Made by a program: the position numbers and the translations under genes. A stretch of DNA of 64,000 bases from Pseudofabraea citricarpa (taxonomy: Eukaryota > Ascomycota > Leotiomycetes > Helotiales > Dermateaceae), in NCBI GenBank assembly GCA_029641185.1, contig JAPWGK010000002.1, forward strand, positions 3,100,001 through 3,164,000. Reading direction: 5' to 3'. Below the pieces are notes generated by a model, which was not told the DNA's origin, ran no database searches, and worked only from the letters and a program-made list of their open reading frames with translations. Positions 55,205-64,000 of the stretch are shown here, one piece after another (positions within the stretch are counted from its first letter, which is position 1; each line of letters opens with the position of its first letter).

Positions 55205-56302
55205 ACGATCGGTTCTGGCGTTGATATTTGGTACTCAGGGTGCAAGCGATAGGGGCTGGTTGGGTTCTTGCATGTTTTAGCAGCTGACAGAAATTGGGGG
55301 GGCATCGGAAGAGCTTTTTGGAGGTCGATTTCGCAACGCAACCTGCTTTGCATTTAGACTCTAATGCACCAGACAGTACTTGCCCTTTTTTCTTGAACTG
55401 CGCGATGATCTCGGACCGCCAGTGTTTCTTCTCTCTTTTTACAGACCTCCTGATGTAGTAGTTGATGCATGCATAGAGGAGATCTAGATTAGATCCTCGG
55501 TTCGGCCCTGCGTTGACTTTCTAGATAAAAAAATAAAAACCAGCAAATTCATAAACTTTCTACAGGTCTTCTGAAACCCTTTGGTCACAATCATGGCAAG
55601 TACGAGTCTTATGAAGTAGTAGTGTTCTATCATTCTCATCTCGTATACCAACTATGCCACGAGGGCAGTGGAATGTATGTTATGCTCATGAATCATGATA
55701 TGACTTTGACGGAAGTGAATGAGAAGAGCAACCAAGAACAAACAATAAACAGTCGGTAAGCAGAAGAAAAAAGATAAAAGGCAGTACTCCATCCTTTCGT
55801 TACCCAAACAATAAACAGACCCCAAGCCCAAACAAACAAACACACACTCCATCCCAGAACCAAAAAGACAAAAAATCAGAAATGTAGTAGGCGGTCTTTC
55901 TTTCTTCCTTTCCAACGGCAATTATACTTTTTTCCTCTCCTCTCTTAGCTTCGTTTCTCCTGGCTGAGACAGGAGATGAAGAGACCTTGAGACTTGACTA
56001 GTGTATTAATCGACCACCACCACGGCAAGCAACATCGAACAATGCAGAAAAACGCCGTATGCCACCCTGCCCGTTTCGCGCCTTTCCCCCCTCACAATCG
56101 TCACGATCATTCATCATTTGATATGTATATAGTGTATGTATGCATGCATCCGACGCAAGGCAATGCAACACCATTTGAACACAACAACGCCAGCTATATG
56201 CAAGCAAACAAAGTACCAGTCCAGGTAAACACCGAGGCTCCTCGGTACAACAAAGTAATGTAAAGTACGGTACATGGTGTGTGTACGTGCGATGAGATTC
56301 AT
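55205..56302. other. Intergenic between convergent 14-3-3 and cdc14 genes
   Basis: About 1.1 kb, holding two 3' UTRs. A/T-rich with poly-A-like runs on both strands near 55,530 and 55,740-55,870. No coding sequence is recognised. Confidence 0.5.
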
Positions 56303-58422
56303 CTACAGTCCTGACACTTTGCGGGAAGAGGGAGCGGTGACACTGCCTACTCTACCGCTAGTCTTTCGTACACCAGAGGGCACTTTGTCTCGAAGACCAT
56401 CACCACTTCGCTTGGGGCTGCCGCGGACCTTATTCAGGGAGCCGCTACCAGACTTGATAGAACCCGAGGCCTTAGGACGAGCGGCGCCGATGTTCTCGGT
56501 ATCGTTGCTGCTGTCGTTGTCGATTGTGGTATAGATGGTTGTCGTGGTGTGGCTGATGGATCGAGACGACTTCTCACTTCTTCCAGGCGACCGTGATGCC
56601 TTCCGACTGGATCGCATACGCAATTGCCATTCCTCGTCATTCTCTGTGTCGTCAAGTGATTGTCGGTGGATCGAGATCATCTCAGTCTCTCTTTGAATTG
56701 TCTGTTCATCGTCGGCGGTGGTATATGCTGAGACTGCTCGGCCATATGGATGATGTCTCTCAAGCCCTCCTCGGCTCGTCTTTCGAGGTTGGCCTGGTGT
56801 AGGAGCTGGCAAGCAATCCTCTTGAACTCCGATGCTGCTGTTACGCTCGTTGTCCACTTCCCCGAGAGGTGAGCGTGTTCTATGGCTACCGTTCGGGGGA
56901 GTTGCAAAGTATGCCTTCTGTGACACTCGTGTAGGTGTGCTCGGTGCCATCTTAGCCATTTTCTCCTTCATCTTCAACTCAAACTGCTCCTCAATCCACC
57001 ATTCTCTGAAAGTTCCCTGATTCAGATGGAGCCAATGTTGCTGTGGGCCAACGACCATTCCAGGTCGCATAAAGCGCATATAAGCAATTATTTCATTGGC
57101 AGTGAAGCCATAACGGTAGATCAAGTATGCTCCAATCAGGCAGCCAGTACGACCTAGCCCGGCTTTACAGTGGACTGCAATCCCTCTGTTCTTGACTGTA
57201 ATGGTCTCGTGGGCCAAGTTTATGAATTTTCTCACTGTGCTCAGGGGTGGGCAGGTGCCGTCATCGAATATCATATCAAGATGTTCTATCCCAAGTGCAG
57301 TGAAGTATGATGGCGAGTATAATTCCGAGTTGAGGCGAACCACAAGGCCGATGTTTCGTTCTGTGAAATGCTTGAGAACGTTCTTGAACGGCCCTGGCAG
57401 GGTTGGGTGCGCGTCAACAGCTTCTACAGTTGATGGTAAAGTCGCATAAAGAGGCGAAGATGGAAGGATTGGGGCAACTGGCGTGTGCTGAGGTGATGCA
57501 AAAGCGAGGAAGTCTGGTGTTAACCAGTTGAAGTCTCCTTGGTCAACACGCTCATATCTTTCATATTCTTCAAGGTCAAATGCTGGAAGGGCACAGAATC
57601 CTTGCTCCTTTGCGCGCCAAACACCATAAACCACATCTTGAACCGTAATTCCATAATCCGCCTGACTATAACCTGCATCTCGGAAGGGCATCAAAGGAGG
57701 GTCAACTTGTGCGATTGGCGCAAGGGCAAGATGCGGGGCCCACGACTGGATGAGAACCATATAAGAGGCAAGCAAACAAGCAGCATTTGCTCGACCTGCA
57801 GAACCTGTCAGTGTTTTTCGCGCATTGCATAGCGCATGCTAAGACTCACTTCTGGCATCAGATTTGCTCCAGAAGACAACTGGCTTGTTTTTATTCTCGG
57901 GAGCACCAAGAATATCATGGAACTGTACGGCAAACCGATACAGGTGACCGATGTGCAATGGTCCGAAATCATGATGGAAGGCATTATAGAACAAGCTATC
58001 ATCAATAGAGAAGTAACATGGTGGTGTGCGATTTCTCTCAGCGTGTACCGCTGAGGGACCCTCTGCCGCTCTGGCTGACCGCTTGGATGGGGATCGTCGG
58101 GAGGGCGCAGGATCAGGATATGGGAAGAGTGTGTCCGCGGATGGTGGTGTTGTGTATGATGCTAAATACAACCGGTCTATGCCTGTTAGCAAGGGTTGCA
58201 GTTGATATCGACCGGCAAATCGGTCGCAATGTTGCGCGCGCCCGCTGACTCCAACCCTCTTTCACACGAACAGCAGCGCATGCGCGCAGGCCATAGCTGG
58301 CTGGTATAGAACCGCAAGTGAAATGGCTGCTTGCATCGTGGATTGGTGCCGGCGTAGCTGTGTTGGAGAAGCTTACCTGGTATGTACTCGATGATCTGCC
58401 CAAACTTCACGGCAGGAGTCAT
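56303..58422 (-). CDS. cdc14: Cdc14 dual-specificity protein phosphatase
   Basis: Three exons, 58377-58422, 57850-58176 and 56303-57795, give 621 residues. The first intron is 200 nt and the second 54 nt. The enzyme removes phosphates from Cdk sites and controls mitotic exit, septation and cytokinesis. The N-terminal DSPn-like domain begins IIEYIPDRLYLAS. The catalytic domain has HCKAGLGRTG with Cys about 334 and Arg about 340, preceded by FDDGTCPP carrying the general-acid loop. FMRPGMVVGPQQHWLHLNQ follows as in all Cdc14 proteins. After about residue 400 the tail is disordered and basic, with Ser-Pro sites (TRSPLGEV, SRSPGRS) suited to regulation by Cdk. Start ATG MTPAVKFGQI is 525 bp from the divergent pcc1 gene. 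Acceptors were chosen by branch-site distance; for exon 3 a nearer CAG would add four residues. Confidence 0.95.
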
Positions 58423-58947
58423 CTTGCTCGGCCTGGTTCTGGGTCTGAGTAGTTCGGTGTTCGAGTATTCCAGCTAAATACAATGGCACAAAGAGGCTCG
58501 GATCGAGTAGATGCTCCTAGAGACTGCCAGGTCGCAATACAGTATTGAATGTTGTGTTATAAACAAAGCATGCTCTTCTGAAAATGTTGTAGAGAGGGCA
58601 CTGGGGGTAGAGATAGATGATCTTTACGTCAAGGAGGCCTCAGAAGAAGTGATGTGAGAAGGGAAAGGATGGATGAAGGATGAATGTATGACGGCTGTGA
58701 TGTGATGGTTATCAAGGCTTGGGAAATGTTGTTGTTTAGCTTGGAGTTTTAGTCTATGTTATGTTCGAAGTCAAGCGAGCGAGCCAATGAAAGCCACTTT
58801 CCGGTTCCCCTGAGGCGTTGGCACAACAACACCCTCCTAGACCCAACACCACTCGATCTGGAGTCTGGACTCGAAATTAATCGTCAATGCGCCCTGGCCC
58901 TTGAAACCTCCTGCCTAGGAAGCCCACCAGACGATACCGCAGCCATC
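58423..58947. promoter_or_regulatory. Bidirectional promoter region, cdc14 / pcc1
   Basis: The start codons are 525 bp apart and diverge. The region must serve both genes; I see no strong named element. Confidence 0.5.
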
Positions 58948-59362
58948 ATGACGTCTCAACCTGAAGAAGAGTTCCCTTGCTCTCTGTATGATCGATCGCT
59001 TTCTCAACCTCTGTCCTGGAATCGCAAGCTGATCTCTCCACAGAACGATCGACCTTCCACTTCCCACTGGCCGCCTTGCTTCTGCGGCTTTGCAAGCCTT
59101 GCGCGTGGATAAGGAACTCTCCCCCCTCGTGCGCCGGACCTTCTCGATCGTCCCACCTACTTCGTCTCATTCCTCTGAGACAGAGAATACAGATCTGGTC
59201 CAGTCCACCGACGAAACTGTGTTGCGCACCGAATATAAGGCTACTACGAACAGAATGTTACGAGTGGCTGTGAACGGATTCATGGAGAGCTTGAGTGTCG
59301 TTCTAGGCGTCATGGAAGAACTGGATATCGATGTGCTTGATGGACAAACTGATGCAAACTGA
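58948..59362 (+). CDS. pcc1: KEOPS/EKC complex subunit Pcc1
   Basis: Two exons, 58948-58985 and 59044-59362, with a 58-nt intron, give 118 residues. The KEOPS complex makes the t6A base of ANN-decoding tRNAs and affects telomeres and transcription; Pcc1 is the small dimerising subunit that holds Kae1. Splicing restores the family signature FPCSLTIDLPLPTGRLASAA followed by LQALRVDKE, and the C-terminal half has the conserved LRVAVNGFMESLSVVLGVME. Neither exon alone would reveal the gene, as exon 1 has only 12 codons. The protein is somewhat longer than the yeast one (about 88 aa) because of a Ser/Thr/Glu insertion (PTSSHSSETENTD) between the two conserved halves. Confidence 0.9.
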
Positions 59363-62238
59363 AGCTGCCACACGTGGATTGTTCTGCTGCTCAGAGCCAC
59401 GAATCCTCGTGCGGCGTCAAGCAAACAGCATCAAGCACTGAAGCTGTTCCGCTAAGGCTACTCGCATTTTGGGGGTACCATGCTGCGAGAGTTCGGCAAT
59501 CTTGCTAATCCCCTGCCTTACTGCTCATCCCAGTGGATTGCTGATAGGGACTAAGCTGCATGGACCGTTCATCTTGAGTATAGAATTATTCAAGCCCCAT
59601 ACTCCTGGATAGCTATACTTTTACAAAATATGCACAAAGCAACAAGACGGTTGTCTTTGATTCACCTCGAAAATTTGCTATACTTCTTACCTCCTGATAT
59701 GGGATATTTACACTTTCTTTGTATCTACCTTGAGCTACACAGTTTACCCATATACAATATAACCTCCTTCCACCTCTTCTAATCCAGTCAATCTCTCCCG
59801 GTTGTGTTGTCCGAATCATGTATATTTAGCATCTATTGTGTTCTGTCTTGGTTTCCATTTTTCTTTTGGTGGGATTTCCGCCAGCCATGTTTGCATTCAG
59901 CATGCTGTGATGCAATGAAAAATTCCCATTTTATATTTATCAACACACTGACAATTTTCCCCAGATGGCAACCTGGGTAGCCAGGAAAGTAGGCAGGAAG
60001 ATGCGCTGATTTATAAAGTGTTCTGGTAGGAGCCAACGCTTGGGTTGATTGCATCTAACGCTATGAACGTCAATCGTACTTTCAACTTTCAAGATCAACA
60101 GTTTGGCAGAACGAGTAGGTATCTACATACTGCGTCTCCTATAATAATATGCAACTGTATTCCCCGAGGTCTGCAAATCAACAGAAGTCATCAGCCAGAC
60201 TAGTAGTTTGGTTGGAATACTCGCTAAGCGACTTCTTGTCCCTGGCCTGGTCATACTTCATCCATACGCTTGTTCGTCTTCTCTTCTGACGCTGTCCATC
60301 CGACATCCTTCTGTGCCGAAAAGGCAAAAGGCAGAGAGGAAAGAGAGCGGCATCCATAAGCAACAAAGTCCCCCCTGACATTGGTTCCAGCTCCGAGCTC
60401 TCACATCTTGAAAATCTCTGTCCCCTGCACTCGGGTCAGGCTCCCCACAGAGCTTCAGCCACGAACTTTGTAGCCGCACTCTCGACAGCGTGGGGAAATG
60501 CTGCAGTCTCATTGGTCAACTAACATCCCCTTCCGGTGTTCTACAGTATCAAAGTGCTGGTCAGAAAAAGCTTCCAGAAGGAGGTCAAGGAAGGCTCCCT
60601 TGGGTATATCCGGCCAATGTGCCCTTAAATCGACTTTCATCGCAGGGCCAACCTTGGAGCCGACGCCCGGAAAAGAGAAGGAAATTTCTCGTGGGACAAC
60701 CGGCGGGCAGTGCTGCAGCTGTTACAGCCAGCATCCAATATTTGGATCAACTCCAAACCTGCCCTCCAAGGTGTGCAGCAGAAGAAGCCAGAAGCAATTA
60801 ATATACAGTGCGTCCGGCTACGGAAATAAACTTCTTCACGCCAGACGAGGCTGATCAGCCGACGGTAATGTTGGTGGGTTGGTGGGTTGGTGGTGGTGAG
60901 TTGGTGGTAAAAACGTCGAGTATCTCAATCGAGAGTGATAGATGGCATTCGACGTTGACCTCCACGCTCCAAAGCCAATCAAGCTCTGTACCATCAGGCG
61001 CTCCGTTCGCATGATGCAGCACAGTATCCCGGCGAACCTGGCTTCTGGTCTCTCCTCAGGACCAGTGGGATGAGAGACCGTCCACTTGCCTACCTACCTG
61101 CCTCCTGCCTGCCTGCCAGTTCTCTGAACCTGCCTCAACTTGGTACGATGTACATTCATTCTACACTCTGGACAGCAGCGCCGGCAAGGTCTCAGAAAAT
61201 CCTGCAGCTGATTAACTGCCTCATGCCCTTCGGCTACTCATTCCTCGTATTATCCGTTGCAATCGACTTCCCCCCCGCGCCATGTATCAAGTGGAGTGGA
61301 ATCCCACCCCAAATTACCTTTTACTAAGAGATGTCGGACTTGCTTGCTCGTTGGTGCAATAATGGTACCAGGCCACCTTCTCGCTCTGGGATAGGACATC
61401 GTGGGTATGCCCGTATGCCCCCATGTTGCCGTGCGCCTCGGGGAGCCTTGATGCACTACTGCACGACGCTCCATTGAGCATTGGAAGCTGTAGATGATGC
61501 ACCTGGATTCTGGACTGGACAGAACATCAGGATGTCAACGACCATCAAGCTGCTCAAGATAGCTTACCTAGCCATGGTTCCTGGAATCAAAAGCTGCTGA
61601 CACACACCACTGTCTGAAGCGTCGCTCATTCACAAAAGAAGCGCCAGTGCCGACATCCTACCGAATGATTTGCATGAGGATGCCAGCCAGCCTGCTCGCA
61701 AATCCCCATTTTTGGAGTTGAGACACACCCACATCGTGAAAGACGCCGCTGATGTTGCAGGGGACGCTGGATGCTGGACGCTGGACGCTGGACGTGGACA
61801 CTGAAGCTAGCCTCGCGGCCGTCGGCAACCATCACCACCAGTCACCAGTCACCAGTCGGGCCCAGCGACCTACTACCCTACCCACCACCACCAGGAAATC
61901 AGCCCCTTCTTCACTACTCATTCCATAATCGCAAACAGAAGAGAAAAGCTGAACGGCTGCAGAACCCGACTGACAATTGCCATCACCAATCCCTAAATTT
62001 TCCCCTTCGAAGCTCGACTTGACGTGCGACAGCATACTCGACAACCAGCCGACTCCGCGCAGTGCACCGGCCACCACATGGGACGAGATTTGCCAATTCT
62101 TTTATCACTATCAGTTCGCCAATCACTTGCACGGTGTAGCAGGCTCAGCCTGTTGACCAGGCCCCGCGACAACGGCGCTCACAGAATCCCACCAAATCAC
62201 TGAGAGAGTGAGTCGCCGTCAGTTAAGAACTGGTGGCA
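59363..62238. other. 2.9 kb intergenic region upstream of the NUC-1-like gene
   Basis: It is A/T-rich from 59.6 to 60.1 kb, with G-rich GGTGGGTT sequence near 60,871-60,905 and a short TGGACGC repeat near 61,763-61,802. The last 300 bp look like promoter and leader. All frames were examined; no protein is recognised. Confidence 0.5.
61763..61802 (+). repeat. TGGACGC heptamer repeat
   Basis: Four to five units of (G)CTGGACG with minor variation. Confidence 0.7.
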
Positions 62239-64000
62239 ATGATGGACTCTTCAGCGGTTTGGAATGGCCAAGACCCAACGTTATCGATGCCTTCCCAGGA
62301 CGATTTTCAGCAGTTCCTCGATATTGGGAACCTGAACTTTGACTTTCAGGACTTCCATGGACAGCAGGAACAACAGATGATGCACCAGAATGGCGGAGGG
62401 GTGATGGACATGAGAATGGACAATGGTCGGGGGGGTATGGCTCAACAAGATACAATAATGCAAGAGCATATCCCAGCGATGACCTCGGCCTCGACACACC
62501 CCTCAATTCCAAGCACACCCATCGCTCATACGAATCCTATGGGCGACAGCATTGGTGATTTGGACGCGCAGATACAATTTCTACAACAGCAAAAGCACCA
62601 ACAGCAACAGCGACAGCTTCAAGAGCAACAGCGCAATTACTATGCGCACAACAGGACAATCCCACCGACACCAAACAGTGTTGAAATGCACAGTGGCGGT
62701 TCCAATTTCTACTCGCAATCCGACGCGCAGCAGCAGGCTATGTTTGAGAGGTACCAGATGCAAATAAAAGAGCAGGAGGTTAGAAATAGCTTGATTCGGG
62801 ATTTGGACTTGACTGACCTCATATAGCAAATGGCCTTCACACCACTCGTGTCACCTGCAGTTACGCCGTTAGAAGCACATTTCAATATTCCAGAGTACAC
62901 TGTTCCCGGTGCATACTTTAGTCCACTGAGTTCTCCAGCTCTGCATGCTCAGAATGAGCACTCGTCTGTATATGATCACATGCAGACAGGCTCTACAAAT
63001 TCTCCCATCGACATGACTCTCGACACCCAATCTGCGCCAGGGAGCTCTAGTATTTTGGCAAAGAAATCAAGAGGAAAGGCCCCCCCAAAACCTAGAACTA
63101 CACGCCCTAGTGTAAGACAATCTCCCATTGTCAAGCCACGAAGACGAAAAGCTGGATCTACCACAGCGCTATCCTCTCAATCTCTAGGGGATATTATAGA
63201 ACCACCAAACACTCACCTCACAGCTGGTAACCCAGCAACCTCGTCAGCAACAAGCACCGAAACCTCTGAAAATGGCTCCATCTCACCGGAGCACCTCTCT
63301 GATATGGCGCCGCCGCCAGTTCCTAGGTCAGGCAGCATAGGTCAATCGCCACATCTTACAGCTCAAAATCAGACTACTGCACTTCAACGCAATTCTTTAG
63401 CATCGCCAGCGACTCCTGCCTCTTTAATGAGGATCACCAAATCACCTAATACAAGTAATTCAAATCCGAATGCAGATATCGATCTCGATGACCAAGCCAT
63501 GGAGGGGTTTGCCTTGCCCGAAGCTGCAACCTTTCCAAGGCCAGAACTCTCACGCCTTGATACACAATCTGATGGGCAAACCACTCCAACCTTAGCCTCC
63601 TCTTCTAGTCAAACCCCAGGACTTCAACCATTACCTTCCCCGGCTTTTGCGCGCCCTCGGATTGCTGCATCTGCCAGTCAGAGTCCGCAAATTGAGGCTA
63701 TGAATGGTGGGACTACACGGAAGACACCGCTACTTTCAGCTCGTGGAGCGAAAAAGCGAGGTTCTGTGAGCTCTGTGCATGCTTCGCCAGCTCTACGTCC
63801 TCGTGTCTCGCCTAGCATAAAGCCTCTCTTACCAGGAGGTGGATCGGTGTCCACTGACACAGCTTCGCTTCTTTTGGCGTCGAAATCAAACTACCAAAAC
63901 ATTTTAGAGGGAACACATCTACCTGGTGTCTCTTATCCATCGGAATTATCTACCAACCTAACGTCAAAACGGACATCTCATAAAATTGCAGAGCAGGGAA
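62239..64000 (+). CDS. nuc-1: NUC-1/Pho4-like bHLH transcription factor, N-terminal part
   Basis: Exon 1 is 62239-62778; a 48-nt intron (GTTAGA donor, GACTGAC branch site, ATATAG acceptor) follows; exon 2 runs from 62827 off the right edge. About 571 residues are visible. The N-terminus is Gln-rich (HQQQQRQLQEQQ), followed by MAFTPLVSPAVTPLEAHFN and long Ser/Thr/Pro-rich stretches. Basic patches include PRRRKAGS and RGAKKRGS. Near the edge the sequence reads KSNYQNILEGTHLPGVSYPS and then KRTSHKIAEQG, which is the lead-in to the basic helix-loop-helix of Neurospora NUC-1 and its relatives, activators of phosphate-starvation genes. In that family SHKIAEQG is followed directly by the DNA-binding basic region, which is outside the window. 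The first possible ATG is 62239. Confidence 0.8.

Noticed and set aside
1..64000. CRISPR array, prokaryotic operons, attachment sites or replication origins
   Set aside because: The DNA is eukaryotic with spliceosomal introns; the tandem repeats seen lack the repeat-spacer layout.

Overview
This window is nuclear DNA of a filamentous ascomycete (Pezizomycotina). The genes carry short spliceosomal introns of about 50-110 nt with GTRNGT donors and CTRAY-type branch sites. Protein families are typically fungal: a group III hybrid histidine kinase, a NUC-1-type bHLH factor, and a wax-synthase-like membrane acyltransferase. Intergenic regions are long and rich in microsatellites. The histidine kinase is almost the length of Botrytis BOS1 and its residue numbering is offset by only one, so a leotiomycete (Helotiales-like) is my tentative guess; I cannot prove the class.

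Layout, left to right. 1-311 (-): N-terminus of TRAPPII subunit Trs130, cut by the window edge. 731-1939 (-): four-exon wax-synthase-like acyltransferase. 3239-8113 (-): Swr1 ATPase, divergent from an NDUFB8/ASHI complex I subunit (8494-9160, +). 9651-11473 (+): six-exon conserved protein of unknown function, convergent with a short coiled-coil (SCOC) protein (11976-12552, -). 16493-20683 (+): Munc13/Git1-like MUN-C2 protein. 25176-29488 (+): Nik1/OS-1/BOS1-type histidine kinase. 33482-34893 (+): secreted HExxH protein. 42224-43727 (+): three-RRM Csx1-like protein with an extra ORF downstream. 47049-48870 (-): aftiphilin/Laa2-like clathrin-adaptor accessory protein, divergent from nucleoporin Nsp1 (49342-51383, +). 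51749-52189 (-): F1F0-ATPase inhibitor. 54181-55204 (+): 14-3-3 protein. 56303-58422 (-): Cdc14 phosphatase, divergent from KEOPS subunit Pcc1 (58948-59362, +). 62239-end (+): NUC-1/Pho4-like bHLH regulator, cut at the start of its bHLH.

There is no operon-like logic. Housekeeping genes are packed, often as divergent pairs with 0.4-0.5 kb shared promoters. Signalling and regulatory genes (MUN-C2 protein, histidine kinase, RRM protein, 14-3-3, NUC-1) and the secreted protein lie behind 2-7 kb of simple-sequence-rich, apparently non-coding DNA. Several membrane-traffic genes are present (Trs130, SCOC, MUN-C2, Laa2-like), but they are dispersed and nothing suggests co-regulation.

I found no CRISPR array, intact transposon, rRNA or tRNA gene, and no convincing new multi-gene system. 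The most interesting items are a 7-nt micro-exon inside the H-box of the histidine kinase, a pair of identical CGGAG-N5-CTCCG sites upstream of the acyltransferase, a 61-71 bp tandem repeat upstream of the RRM gene, the orphan ORF behind that gene, the secreted HExxH protein and the unnamed 494-aa protein. Exon boundaries were worked out by hand from splice signals and reading phase; every listed model closes in frame, but none has transcript support.
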